Shown here: positions 31,712 through 40,391 of the stretch, piece after piece
How the letters are laid out: each line of letters starts with the position of its first letter
Numbering within the stretch: the first letter of the stretch is position 1
Source of the DNA: Anaerolineales bacterium
GTDB taxonomy: Bacteria > Chloroflexota > Anaerolineae > Anaerolineales > Villigracilaceae
Length of the DNA: 64,000 bases
Assembly (NCBI GenBank): GCA_014860745.1
Contig: JACZJC010000064.1
Coordinates: forward strand, 243,556 to 307,555
Reading direction: 5' to 3'
Translations under genes and position numbers: made by a program
The notes under the pieces: generated by a model
What the model saw: the letters and a program-made list of their open reading frames with translations, nothing else
What the model was told of the DNA's origin: nothing
The model's database searches: none

Positions 31712-32890
31712 TTATCCGTGCCTGCTCATGAACCTTTCCATTCGCAATAGCGCCTCTTCGATCTTTTCGTAGGCGGTTGCGTAACATGCCCGCACAAACC
31801 CGTCTCCGCCGGGGCCGAAGGCATTGCCCGGCACCACGGCCACGCCCTCTTCGCGGAGCAAGGCTTCAGCAAAGGTTTCATCGTCCATGCCGGAAGCCTG
31901 GATGTTGGGGAATGTATAAAAAGCGCCGCGCGGCTCAAAGGTCGAGAGGCCGAGGCGGTTAAGTCCAGCAACCAACAGCCTGCGGCGGCGGTCGTATTCG
32001 GTCACCATTTCCTTCACATAGGGTTCGCCCGTCTTTAAGGCTTCGATGGCGGCATCCTGCGCGGTGGTCGGCGCGGACATGATGGTGTATTGATGGATGC
32101 GCACCATTCCTTGAATAATGTCCGTCGGTCCGCAGGCATAACCGATGCGCCAGCCGGTCATGGCATAATCCTTTGAAAAACCGCCGAGCAAAATCGTGCG
32201 GCGCTTCAGGCTTTCATCCAATGCGGGGAAGCAGACGTGCTCAAAGTCATATACGAGGCGGTCGTATATTTCATCGGAAACCACGAGCAGGTCGTGCTGT
32301 TCTGCGATCCTGCCGATCTCCAGCATCACATCACGCGGAGCCACCGCGCCTGTCGGGTTGGACGGATAACCGATAAAGATGACCTTTGTGCGCGGGGTAA
32401 TGGCTCTGCGTATATCATCGGGATCAATCGTGAAGTTGTTTTCAAGACGCGCAGGAATTTCAACCGGCACGCCGCCCGCCAGGATCACCTCGGCCTGGTA
32501 GGAAACAAAGCATGGCGTGGGGATGATAACCTCATCGCCCGGATCCAGGATCGCTGTAAAGGTTAAATAAAGCGCCTCCGAAACACCGACCGTCGCCACG
32601 ATCTCGCTGGCGGGGTCGTATTTCACTTTGTATAATTTTTGCAGATTATCGGCAATACCCTGACGAAGCTCCATTTTGCCATGGTTGGATGTGTAATGCG
32701 TCTCGCCGTTTTGCAGCGAGCGAATGCCCGCATCGAGGATCGGCTTGGGCGTGGTGAAATCCGGTTCACCGATTCCCAGCGAGATCACATCCTTCATGGT
32801 CGCGGCAATATCGAAGAACTTGCGAATGCCGCTGGGTTTGAGCCCCGCCACACGTTTTGAGAGTCGTTGTACTTCACTGATTTCCTGCAT
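31712..32890 (-). CDS. PLP-dependent class I/II aminotransferase
   Basis: 392 residues, fold type I. SLGIGEPDFTTP opens the family signature; GVSEALYLTFTAILDPGDE holds the phosphate-contact region, GYPSNPTGA the conserved Asn, VVSDEIYDRLVYD the Asp that contacts the pyridine N, and FSKDYAMTGWRIGYACGP the PLP Lys and Arg. It resembles the aspartate/aromatic aminotransferase Igamma group. AGGAGG is four to five bases before the ATG. It is the 3' member of a minus-strand run with the 69-residue protein and the nucleotidyltransferase. Amino donor not known. Confidence 0.92.
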   Translation of the reverse strand: MQEISEVQRLSKRVAGLKPSGIRKFFDIAATMKDVISLGIGEPDFTTPKPILDAGIRSLQNGETHYTSNHGKMELRQGIADNLQKLYKVKYDPASEIVATVGVSEALYLTFTAILDPGDEVIIPTPCFVSYQAEVILAGGVPVEIPARLENNFTIDPDDIRRAITPRTKVIFIGYPSNPTGAVAPRDVMLEIGRIAEQHDLLVVSDEIYDRLVYDFEHVCFPALDESLKRRTILLGGFSKDYAMTGWRIGYACGPTDIIQGMVRIHQYTIMSAPTTAQDAAIEALKTGEPYVKEMVTEYDRRRRLLVAGLNRLGLSTFEPRGAFYTFPNIQASGMDDETFAEALLREEGVAVVPGNAFGPGGDGFVRACYATAYEKIEEALLRMERFMSRHG

Positions 32891-32901
32891 TGAGCCTCCT
32901 G

Positions 32902-33111
32902 TTAAATTGGTTGTACGTGCCAGTCGTCTGAAATTTCCTGATAGGTCAATTCAAAGGCCAGACCATTCACCGTTTTCACACAGAATCCCTTTTCGCCGGG
33001 GCCGTGCCAGCGCGAAATGATCTCTGCAATCTCGTATCGGCGCCCCAGCCATATCAAGGAGAGGGGACGCTCCGCATATTCAGTATCCGAGCGGCATTCA
33101 ACGGCTTCCAT
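32902..33111 (-). CDS. Small protein, DUF6504-like
   Basis: 69 residues between the nucleotidyltransferase (three bases upstream) and the aminotransferase (11 bases downstream) in one minus-strand run. The blocks LSLIWLGRRYEIAEIISRW and FCVKTVNGLAFELTY recall DUF6504 proteins, small beta-rich domains of unknown role. No signal peptide or membrane segment. No clear ribosome-binding site, so translation may be coupled to the upstream stop. The assignment is by eye and tentative. Confidence 0.6.
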   Translation of the reverse strand: MEAVECRSDTEYAERPLSLIWLGRRYEIAEIISRWHGPGEKGFCVKTVNGLAFELTYQEISDDWHVQPI

Positions 33112-33114
33112 ATT

Positions 33115-34143
33115 TTATAAAGTAACGGCGCTTGTGTCGCCGATGTTCAACTGCATGACACGACCGTCGCCTCTTCCTTTAACCTTGGCCTGCCTGCCGA
33201 TCAATGAGCGACTCAGCGCCGCATCCTTGATCTCACAATCCGCTTCGACGATGCTTTCCGTAATCTGGCAATTGTCGATTTTGCAATTCGCGCCAATCGA
33301 GGCGTACGGCCCGATGGTGGAGTTGGAGATTTCGGCGGTTTCATGAATGGCCACAGGGTCCACGATCTTCACATTTAAACCTTTAGGCTTTTGAACCTTT
33401 GAGCCTTGTTTCTCCAGCAAAATCTTATTTGTATCCAGGGTCGCTTCGATGGTTCCCGTATCGAGCCAGGTGCTGATCTTCTGCGTGCGGATCTTCGCTC
33501 CGCGTTCGATCATAACGGAAATAGCATCTGTGAGGAAGTATTCGTTTTTGAGCATCACCCCGCGCTGCATTTGGTCGTCGATGGAGGCCAGCAGGGCCTC
33601 GGCACTTTTAAAATAATAACACCCAACTACCACAAGGTTGTTGTCCATGCTTTGCGGTTTTTCAATGAAGCGCTTCACCCAGCCCTGTTTGCCTTCCTCG
33701 GCCACGCCGAAGCGGCGCGGGTCTTCCACCGGCATCACCCAGGCTACCCCGTCCGCTGTTTCATGCGAAAGGAAGGAGAAGTCTGTTTCCATTAATGTAT
33801 CCGAGAAGCAGACCATCATCGGTCCACGTAAATGCTCGCGGGCCAGCGCAAGCGCGTGGGACTGTCCCTTCATTTCATGCTGCACCACAAAGTTCGCTTT
33901 GAGGCTGGGATAGTTTTCTTTTAAAAAGGCTGGAATTTGCATCTCGCCCAGGAACGGCCCAACAATAAAAATGAACTCTGCATTTTCAGGGTCTGGCAGA
34001 GACTTGAACATATCCAGCAGGTGCTCGAGCGATGTTTTTCCCGCCACACTGACGAGCGGCTTGGGTTTGCTCCAGGTATGGGGTCTCATCCGTGTGCCCC
34101 AGCCTGCCATTGGAATGACGATCTTCAGCGATTCATATGTCAT
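33115..34143 (-). CDS. Sugar nucleotidyltransferase with left-handed beta-helix tail
   Basis: 342 residues. The nucleotidyltransferase domain begins KIVIPMAGWGTRMRPHTWSKPKPLVSVAGK, where the G-x-G-T-R-M-R-P loop binds the nucleotide and the Lys binds the sugar phosphate. VCFSDTLMETDF gives the metal Asp. Residues 255-335 form hexapeptide repeats (IHETAEISNSTIGPYASIGANCKIDNCQI), a LbH tail like that of GlmU or glucose-1-phosphate thymidylyltransferases. It activates a sugar 1-phosphate with NTP for glycan synthesis. Which sugar and nucleotide cannot be told. It is the first gene of its minus-strand run. Confidence 0.87.
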   Translation of the reverse strand: MTYESLKIVIPMAGWGTRMRPHTWSKPKPLVSVAGKTSLEHLLDMFKSLPDPENAEFIFIVGPFLGEMQIPAFLKENYPSLKANFVVQHEMKGQSHALALAREHLRGPMMVCFSDTLMETDFSFLSHETADGVAWVMPVEDPRRFGVAEEGKQGWVKRFIEKPQSMDNNLVVVGCYYFKSAEALLASIDDQMQRGVMLKNEYFLTDAISVMIERGAKIRTQKISTWLDTGTIEATLDTNKILLEKQGSKVQKPKGLNVKIVDPVAIHETAEISNSTIGPYASIGANCKIDNCQITESIVEADCEIKDAALSRSLIGRQAKVKGRGDGRVMQLNIGDTSAVTL

Positions 34144-34231
34144 AAGTGGGTGATCCGTTTTTGTTGATATTTTCTGCAGACGTTATTATACCGTTTGTAA
34201 ATCCCCCGGAGATTTTCAAACAGCCTACAAC

Positions 34232-34684
34232 TTACCACTCCCCAAAATTGGCCGGAATACGGCCCGACCGGTAGGATTCGAGCAGGCGGCGGTGCAAAGG
34301 GAACGTGTCCGCAGGCAATTCGTCTAAAGCGAAGAGGCGCATCTCTGCGATCTCGTTGTCAGATCTGCCGGTAATTTTAAAATCTCTGCATAAAAATACA
34401 ATTGCATGGTCGGTCTTCCATTGAATGAAGCTCGTGAAGACGCCTGCCAGGGTCAAGTCGTTCAACTCCGCACCTGTTTCTTCATAGGCTTCGCGGCGCG
34501 CAGCCTGGTCGAGAGTCTCGTTGCGTTTGAGTCCGCCGCCGGGCAGGAACCAGCCCGGCACATAGGTGTGCCGCACCAGCATCACTTCATTCCCTTGCAG
34601 CAACACGACCCGTACCCCCGTGCGGACAGGACGAAAGATAAAGCAAAATATTTTGTAAGCGAGATAAAGCAGTTTGAGATACAT
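34232..34684 (-). CDS. Nudix hydrolase
   Basis: 150 residues. The Nudix box is complete: GGGLKRNETLDQAARREAYEETGAEL, with G-x5-E-x7-R-E-x2-E-E-x-G. It hydrolyses a nucleoside diphosphate linked to another group. The N-terminal 25 residues (LKLLYLAYKIFCFIFRPV) are hydrophobic and could be a membrane-associated helix. The ATG follows directly on the stop of the aldo/keto reductase gene, so the two are co-translated. Substrate unknown. Confidence 0.88.
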   Translation of the reverse strand: MYLKLLYLAYKIFCFIFRPVRTGVRVVLLQGNEVMLVRHTYVPGWFLPGGGLKRNETLDQAARREAYEETGAELNDLTLAGVFTSFIQWKTDHAIVFLCRDFKITGRSDNEIAEMRLFALDELPADTFPLHRRLLESYRSGRIPANFGEW

Positions 34685-35662
34685 TCAGGAATGTCCCAAA
34701 ATCGGGTGGGGAAGATAGGCATCCTCCAGCTTTTTGATTTCATCTTCTGATAATTTAATATCCAAGGCGGCAATGGCTTCATCTAAATGCTCGATCCTGC
34801 TGGACCCGATAATTGGCGCCGTGATATGGGGCTTGCCCAACACCCAGGCCAATGCGACTTGGGATGCGGTGACGCCGCGTTCCTTTGCTACCTCATGAGC
34901 CCGTTCTGCAACAATGAAATCCTCTTTGCGAAAATACAACTCGTTTGCAAACGGGTCATTTTGGGCGCGTGCTGTTTCGCCTCCGCCGCTGGGTTTGCGA
35001 TCCCCGGAGAAAAATCCACGAGCCATCGGGCTCCAGGGTATGAGTCCAATGCCCTGGTCGATGCACAGAGGAATCATTTCCCGCTCTTCCTCGCGATAGA
35101 CAAGGTTGTAATGATTTTGCATGGAGACGAATTTTGCCCAGCCATTCATCTCCGAAACATGCAGAGCTTTCATGAATTGCCACGCAAACATGGACGATGC
35201 GCCGATGTATCTCGCCTTGCCGGCACGCACAACATCGTTCAAGGCTTCCAAGGTTTCCTCGATGGGAGTGTTGTAATCCCAGCGGTGGATCTGGTACAAG
35301 TCCACATAGTCCATTTGCAGGCGCTGGAGGGATTTGTCGATGGAGTCTAGGATGTGCTTGCGTGAGAGGCCGCGGTCGTTCACGTCATCGCTCATTTGTT
35401 GATATACCTTGGTGGCGACAACGACAGTTTCCCTCTCGATCCCTTTTAATAGGTTTCCCGTAATCCGTTCGCTTTCCCCCAGCGAATAGACATCCGCCGT
35501 GTCGAAGAAGTTGATGCCTCCATCCAATGCGCGTTTGACGAAGGGCCTGGCTTGCTCTTCATCCAATACCCACTTGCGCCATTTCTTCGAACCGTAAGTC
35601 ATCATGCCCAGGCAAAGCCGTGAAACTTTCAATCCAGTCTTGCCGAGATTGGTGTATTGCAT
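34685..35662 (-). CDS. Aldo/keto reductase
   Basis: 325 residues, TIM barrel. The catalytic tetrad is visible: Asp and Tyr in FFDTADVYSLGESE, Lys in VVATKVYQQ and His in YQIHRWDYNTP. NADPH-site features are VSMQNHYNLVYREEE, GLIPWSPMARGFFSG and PIIGSSRIEHLDEAIAAL. It fits the AKR11/YajO-like group of NADP-dependent reductases of unknown physiological substrate. GGAGG is four bases before the ATG. It is the first gene of a pair with the Nudix gene. Confidence 0.9.
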   Translation of the reverse strand: MQYTNLGKTGLKVSRLCLGMMTYGSKKWRKWVLDEEQARPFVKRALDGGINFFDTADVYSLGESERITGNLLKGIERETVVVATKVYQQMSDDVNDRGLSRKHILDSIDKSLQRLQMDYVDLYQIHRWDYNTPIEETLEALNDVVRAGKARYIGASSMFAWQFMKALHVSEMNGWAKFVSMQNHYNLVYREEEREMIPLCIDQGIGLIPWSPMARGFFSGDRKPSGGGETARAQNDPFANELYFRKEDFIVAERAHEVAKERGVTASQVALAWVLGKPHITAPIIGSSRIEHLDEAIAALDIKLSEDEIKKLEDAYLPHPILGHS

Positions 35663-35691
35663 CGTTCCTCCATAAGGTCATTATTCCTTTT

Positions 35692-35778
35692 GCCGTCCTC
35701 GGCGAAAGTGTTACAGGTAAACCATCGCGCCGGGACGGCGCTTTGAGCGATTATGCTCCCTCCGCCGTCCCCGGCGGA
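35692..35778. repeat. Cluster of three REP palindromes 3' of the RAYT gene
   Basis: GCCGTCCTCGGCG at 35692-35704; GCGCCGGGACGGCGC at 35727-35741, followed by TTTGAGCGATTA; and TCCGCCGTCCCCGGCGGA at 35761-35778. The second and third have perfect arms of six and seven bases, and all share the CCGTCC or GGGACGG core. The third overlaps the end of the shifted RAYT frame. Confidence 0.75.
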
Positions 35779-36330
35779 GATGTCGAAGCCAGCCACTCGT
35801 TTATATCAGTAATTTCAATGATTGGTTTTTGCCCGTAATCATAATACCCTGCGCTGGAGTAGATGTAATCTCCTCTAACTTCCGCTAAATTCCATTCCTT
35901 ATGCAATGGGATTCTGGTGAATATATTCCATTTTCTGCCAGAGGACATCTTCCGAGTAAATATTCTTTGCCTGAATATCCTGCCATATGCTGTGTTCGTG
36001 TCTGTCGTCGCGTTTGTGTTCTTTGAATGCTTTGATTAAGTCCTGTTGTTTGTCTGACTTCAATTCTTTCAGGATTTCGTGGGCAGTAAAAGAGCCGAAC
36101 TGCTGAAGAACATTTGAAATTGTTTCATTTTCAGGTTTGAGAACTGTATGAAGATGGGATGGCATAATGACAAACGCGAACAATAAAATTCGTTTTTGCT
36201 TTTGCAGCCACACCAACGAGTCTAATATGATTTTTACATATTTGGGATTCTTGAATAGGTGTTTCCATTCAATGATGGACGCAGTGACAAAATACAAATG
36301 CGTTGGATCATGGAAAGAGTGGAATGTCAT
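35751..36330 (-). pseudogene. REP-associated tyrosine transposase (RAYT, IS200/IS605-like), frameshifted
   Basis: The Y1-transposase begins MTFHSFHDPTHLYFVTASII at 36330 and has the metal-binding HxH in MPSHLHTVL. The first frame stops at 35899 just after EYIHQNP, whose Tyr is the expected nucleophile. Skipping one base after CCC continues the family sequence as LHKEWNLAEVRGDYIYSSAG in the next frame, to a stop at 35751. A one-base insertion is the simplest explanation; +1 frameshifting is less likely. These single-strand nucleases cut at REP hairpins, and REP palindromes flank this gene on both sides. They mobilise REPs rather than themselves in known cases. Confidence 0.75.
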
Positions 36331-36352
36331 TGGATTTGTTTTCTATTCCGCC

Positions 36353-36379
36353 GCGCCGGGACGGCGCTGGGAGCGATTA
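36353..36379. repeat. REP element 5' of the RAYT gene
   Basis: GCGCCGGGACGGCGC at 36353-36367 plus GGGAGCGATTA. Twenty-five of 27 bases match the copy at 35727-35753 in the same orientation, so the RAYT gene is bounded by direct repeats 626 bases apart. The last bases form the stop codon of the helicase gene. Confidence 0.75.
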
Positions 36380-39300
36380 AATGATCATTAAATTCGCTAA
36401 ACTTGCGGCTAATCTTTTTATCCCAACCGATTCAAATACCACATCCACGATCTCGTCGCCGTCTTGCAGGCGGCTGCCGAGGACGATGCCTTCGCCCCAC
36501 ATCGCGTGCTTGACGCGAGTCCCAGCGTGGTATTTGCTGGTAGCGACAGGAGCCGCCTGAGGCGGAGATTGAAGCGACCCTTCGACGTTGCTCAGGGACC
36601 GCCATTTTGTTTCAAGGGGCGCGCCGCGCATGGCGCGTCCTGTGCGGGTCTTTCCGACGAGCAGGGCTTCGGGAATATCGTCCATGAAGCGCGATGGATA
36701 AGTTTCTTCGGACATGCCGCGCCCGCCGCGTTGGATGGCGCGCAGCAAATAAAGTTTATCTTTCGCGCGCGTGATGCCGACATAAAAGAGGCGGCGCTCT
36801 TCTTCCATTTGTTCGGGTTCGTCGAAGGAACGGCTGTGCGGGATGATGCCGTCGTCAAGGCCGACGATGAAGACCGCGCCGAATTCAAGTCCCTTGGCGG
36901 CGTGGAGGGTCAGCAGGGTGGGGGCGTTGTTGTCTGTGATGGTATCCTGGTCGGCGATGAGCGCGATGTTCTCGAGGAACTCATCCATCGTGCGCGTGGA
37001 ATATTCCATGGCAAGGCGCTTCAACTCTTGCACGTTTTCCCAGCGGTCGGCGCTTTCTTCCGAGTCATCTTCGACGATATATTCTTTGTAATTGATGTCT
37101 TTCAAAATGTGATCGAAGAGTTCGGGGATGGTGCGGGTTGTGGCGAGCGTGCGCCAGTTTGCCAACATGCCGCCAAAGTCCGCAAGCGGAACTGCGGCGC
37201 GGCCTGTGAAGGATTTGTAAAAAGGCGATTCTGCGCCGCGTGCGAGGTCGAGCAAAATGGCTGCGGGCGAGGTTTCATTTTGACGCGCGACCATGTGAAG
37301 TGTGGTGAGGGTCTTTTCGCCCACGCCTCGCGGGGGGACGTTGATGATGCGGTCGAGGCTGGCTTCATCGGCGGGGTTATGGACGAGGCGCATAAAGGCG
37401 ATTATGTCCTTGACTTCGCGCCGTCCGTAAAATCGCTGTGCGCCGACCAAACGATAAGGAAGCCGTGCTTGAAGGAAGGCTTCTTCAATTAAACGAGACA
37501 TGGCGTTGGTGCGGTACATCACGGCGCAGTCACGCGGTTCGAAATCGCCCGATGCAACAAGCTGGGCGATGGTGTCCACCACGAAGGAAGCCTCGCCGTA
37601 ATCATCCCGTGCTTCGTAGAAGAAAATTTTCTCGCCAGTGCCCCGGTCTGAATAAAGGCGTTTTTTTCGGCGATTGTGTGCGCGGTCAATCACGCCCATG
37701 GCGGCGTCGAGGATGTTTTGATGCGAGCGGTAATTCTGTTCGAGCAGGATGACGCGCGCATCAGGGAAATCCTGCTCGAAGCGCTGCACATTGCGGAAAT
37801 CCGCGCCGCGCCAGGCATAAATGGAGTTATGAACAACCATTCCATTGGCAATGTAGTTGTGCAGATTTTCCACTTCAAGATCGTAAACCGTCCCCTGATA
37901 TGGTTCGCTGGCAACTTCGATAATCTCATCTTCGATGATTTTTCCATCCTTTTCAATGGCAACGATCATGGATGGATGGAGATGGCTGGCGGGCATGAGA
38001 TTGAATTTTTGTGCGAGCGGCGAATTGCCTTTGTCTACAAGAAATGCACCCACGGCAATTTCTGCACCATTAGCGGAATCACTTAATTTTTGCGCCACTT
38101 CCTGAATGTCATCGTATTGTAAGCGGTTGACGCCCACGCGCCAATTATCCCTGCTACGAATGCGAGGGTTATAACCAAGCGACTTCAATTGTTTTGCCAA
38201 TTTTGGGTCACTGCTCCACAAGTCCACGCGATGCGCGTGCCAGGGGGATTCTTTTGTGATTCGGCCATCCCCGAAGTAGCGAAGGTTGACGATGTTTCGG
38301 GATGTGCCCTGCGGTGTGAAGTGCGGATATTTCGAGTCCATGCCGAGGTCGGTTAATAACTGATTGGCATTTGAATCTGAGTCAATTTCATTGAATAATT
38401 TGTCTATGTATTCCTGAGACATGCGCATTCTGCGTCCGCGGACGTGGAAAACCGTTGTGGGGATTCCGTAAGCGGTTGAATAATACGTTTCCCAATAATA
38501 GGATTCATTCCTGCTTGTGCAAACCTTTAGTACCCACATTTTGTTTGCATTTTCCTGATTGCTTCTCACCTGCAAACCGACTTTTAACGCGCTCCCATCA
38601 CTGCGGGCGTGGGATGCGATTCCAATACGATAGCCTTTATCCTTGCGGTACATTAGGTAAACATAATGCCAGCCGGGGTTCATTCCCAACCTTGCAAAGA
38701 CAATGTGATTCGGCGTAGCTTTGATGATATGTCCGCTGCGGGTTGTTGCTTTAACCAGATTGCCTTTAAATGCCCGTTTGCCAACATGCGAAACGCGTGA
38801 GGACATGGTTGAGCCGCGCCCACTGGCGGCAATAATCTCATCGCCACGCTTCATCTCTTCCACTTTTTTATACCCGCGAGGCGTTTGAATTTTGACCTCC
38901 GCAGGGAAACACTGGTCCGGATCGCCGACGCAAAAAATATTTTTGTGATGTGAAGCAAGATGCTTCACCAGGGCATATTGCGCGAGGTTGGTGTCTTGAA
39001 ATTCATCCACGAGGACATGACGGAATCTTTGGGCGTACTTGTCGCGCACGGCGGGAATGTCCTCCAGCAGGCGCGCGGTGTAGACCAGAATATCATCGAA
39101 GTCCACGGCGTTCATGGAGACGAGTCGCTTTTGATATTCGGCGTACACACGCTTCACCACTTCATCGCGGTAGGTGTTGATGGGGTAATCCTCCGCGAGA
39201 ATGAGCTCATTCTTCGCGCGGGAAATGGAAGCGTGAATGCTGGAGGCGCGATACAACTTTTCGTTCAAATTAAATTCCTTGATGACGCTTTTGACAATGC

Positions 39301-39655
39301 GTTCCTGGTCGTCGGAATCGAAGATCACAAAATTGGATTCAATCGGCAGGTGTTCGGCCTCGCGCCGCAGAATCCGCGCACAGATGGAGTGGAAGGTGCC
39401 AAGCATGATGCCTTCGGTGGCCTGTTCATTTAACATCGCCTTGACGCGCGCATCCATTTCCTTGGCGGCTTTGTTGGTGAAGGTGACGGCAAGGATCTGC
39501 CAGGGGCGGACTCCTTCGTTCGCAATGAGATATGCGATTCGTTGAGTCAGCACCCGCGTCTTTCCGGAGCCCGGGCCTGCTACGACCAAAACGGGTCCGT
39601 CTGCCGCTGTGACAGCGCTTCTTTGTTGTGGATTGAGTTTATCGAGAAAATTCAT
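36377..39655 (-). CDS. UvrD/PcrA-type superfamily 1 DNA helicase containing an intein
   Basis: 1092 residues, of which 249-610 are an intein; the spliced helicase has 730, normal for PcrA. The extein carries motif I VVAGPGSGKT, TFTNKAAKEM, VLVDEFQDTN (motif II), GDPDQ joined to SIYAWRGAD (motif III, the splice junction), EQNYRSHQNIL (IV), LLTLHAAKGLEF (V) and YVGITRAKDKLYL (VI). It unwinds DNA 3'-5' in nucleotide excision repair, replication restart or recombination control. The C-terminal 75 residues hold the usual UvrD tail with AGTRVKHAMWGEGIV. Splicing at the nucleotide-binding site would be needed for any activity. The 3' end abuts a REP element. Confidence 0.95.
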   Translation of the reverse strand: MNFLDKLNPQQRSAVTAADGPVLVVAGPGSGKTRVLTQRIAYLIANEGVRPWQILAVTFTNKAAKEMDARVKAMLNEQATEGIMLGTFHSICARILRREAEHLPIESNFVIFDSDDQERIVKSVIKEFNLNEKLYRASSIHASISRAKNELILAEDYPINTYRDEVVKRVYAEYQKRLVSMNAVDFDDILVYTARLLEDIPAVRDKYAQRFRHVLVDEFQDTNLAQYALVKHLASHHKNIFCVGDPDQCFPAEVKIQTPRGYKKVEEMKRGDEIIAASGRGSTMSSRVSHVGKRAFKGNLVKATTRSGHIIKATPNHIVFARLGMNPGWHYVYLMYRKDKGYRIGIASHARSDGSALKVGLQVRSNQENANKMWVLKVCTSRNESYYWETYYSTAYGIPTTVFHVRGRRMRMSQEYIDKLFNEIDSDSNANQLLTDLGMDSKYPHFTPQGTSRNIVNLRYFGDGRITKESPWHAHRVDLWSSDPKLAKQLKSLGYNPRIRSRDNWRVGVNRLQYDDIQEVAQKLSDSANGAEIAVGAFLVDKGNSPLAQKFNLMPASHLHPSMIVAIEKDGKIIEDEIIEVASEPYQGTVYDLEVENLHNYIANGMVVHNSIYAWRGADFRNVQRFEQDFPDARVILLEQNYRSHQNILDAAMGVIDRAHNRRKKRLYSDRGTGEKIFFYEARDDYGEASFVVDTIAQLVASGDFEPRDCAVMYRTNAMSRLIEEAFLQARLPYRLVGAQRFYGRREVKDIIAFMRLVHNPADEASLDRIINVPPRGVGEKTLTTLHMVARQNETSPAAILLDLARGAESPFYKSFTGRAAVPLADFGGMLANWRTLATTRTIPELFDHILKDINYKEYIVEDDSEESADRWENVQELKRLAMEYSTRTMDEFLENIALIADQDTITDNNAPTLLTLHAAKGLEFGAVFIVGLDDGIIPHSRSFDEPEQMEEERRLFYVGITRAKDKLYLLRAIQRGGRGMSEETYPSRFMDDIPEALLVGKTRTGRAMRGAPLETKWRSLSNVEGSLQSPPQAAPVATSKYHAGTRVKHAMWGEGIVLGSRLQDGDEIVDVVFESVGIKRLAASLANLMII
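37826..38911 (-). other. Intein (362 residues) in helicase motif III
   Basis: Begins at Cys249 (CFPAEVKIQTPRGYKKVEEM, block A) after GDPDQ, has block B as GHIIKATPNHIVF, block F as GTVYDLEVENLHNYIANG and ends MVVHN before Ser611. Cys1, the block B Thr-x-x-His-like TPNH, the penultimate His, the terminal Asn and the +1 Ser are all present, so it should splice. About 240 residues separate blocks B and F. They do not show a clear LAGLIDADG pair; YSTAYGIPTTVFHVRG and HRVDLWSSD are its recognisable stretches. A diverged or decayed homing endonuclease is likely. Its codon use resembles the host. Confidence 0.92.
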
Positions 39656-39702
39656 TATGGGTATGGAAGTTTCAGGCGGAGGCTGATCCTCCGCCTGATG
39701 GA

Positions 39703-40092
39703 TTATTTGAGCTCAGAGGTACAGTTCGGGCAGCGGGTTGCTTTAATGGAAATTATGCTAAAGCAGAGCGGGCATTCCTTTGTTGTTGGGTCTGTCGGGG
39801 CAGGAGCCTTCTTCATGCTGTTGGCAACTTTGACGATGATAAAGATGACAAGGGCGACGATAAGGAAGTCTACGATGGCCTGGATGAACAATCCCCAAAA
39901 GATTTCGACTCCATTGACGCTGGAGGAAAGCTTGGCGAATTGGCCTCCACCAAAGAGTGCGCCGATGAACGGCATGAGGACATCGTTGACGAGGGATGCG
40001 ACGATCTTGCCGAATGCTCCGCCGATGATGACTGCAATGGCAAGATCCAACACGTTGCCGCGCATGACAAATTCCTTGAATTCCTTTAACAT
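39703..40092 (-). CDS. mscL: Large-conductance mechanosensitive channel MscL with C-terminal zinc ribbon
   Basis: 129 residues from the ATG at 40092, with AGGAG six bases upstream. MLKEFKEFVMRGNVLDLAIAVIIGGAFGKIV holds the N-terminal amphipathic helix and TM1 with the gate; VEIFWGLFIQAIVDFLIVALVIF is TM2. It opens under membrane tension and protects against osmotic downshock. The usual C-terminal helical bundle is replaced by a short linker and a zinc ribbon with two Cys-x2-Cys pairs (CPLC and CPNC, ten residues apart). Similar ribbons occur in some other bacterial MscL proteins. It is a single-gene unit. Confidence 0.93.
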   Translation of the reverse strand: MLKEFKEFVMRGNVLDLAIAVIIGGAFGKIVASLVNDVLMPFIGALFGGGQFAKLSSSVNGVEIFWGLFIQAIVDFLIVALVIFIIVKVANSMKKAPAPTDPTTKECPLCFSIISIKATRCPNCTSELK

Positions 40093-40095
40093 CAC

Positions 40096-40391
40096 ATACT
40101 CCTGGAATGACTTTGAATGATGTTTGAATTCTATGTTAGGAAGGGGGGCTTGTCAACGACGGGATGTTTTTTGGAGTCCATGCGCAGGGGGTGGTTTTCA
40201 TTCGGTCTGAATCAGGCGTCGGTTGGGAGGGATGCGGGTTTTTTCCAGCAGATTGTTTTTGTCACAAAAATGGATCAAGGTTTGTCATAAAAAAATCGAT
40301 TTAAACAGTTCTCCAGAGGGGTTTTTTGTCGAAATTGGGAGGATTTTCTATGTAAAAATTGACCATACATTTTATACTGAAGGTGCTAGTG
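40096..40391. other. Gene-free stretch before the peptide transporter promoter
   Basis: No convincing gene. AT-rich, with three copies of a TTTGTC(A/G)-like word (near 40256, 40282 and 40325), two followed by A runs, which could be operator sites. CTCCAGAGGGGTTTTTT at about 40312-40328 is a weak hairpin with T run. A 66-codon frame across this region has no family resemblance and poor coding character. Confidence 0.4.

Noticed and set aside
35899..35915. Programmed +1 frameshift at CCC-A in the RAYT gene
   Set aside because: No stop-codon-enhanced slippery site or stimulatory element is visible; a simple one-base insertion is more likely, though not excluded.
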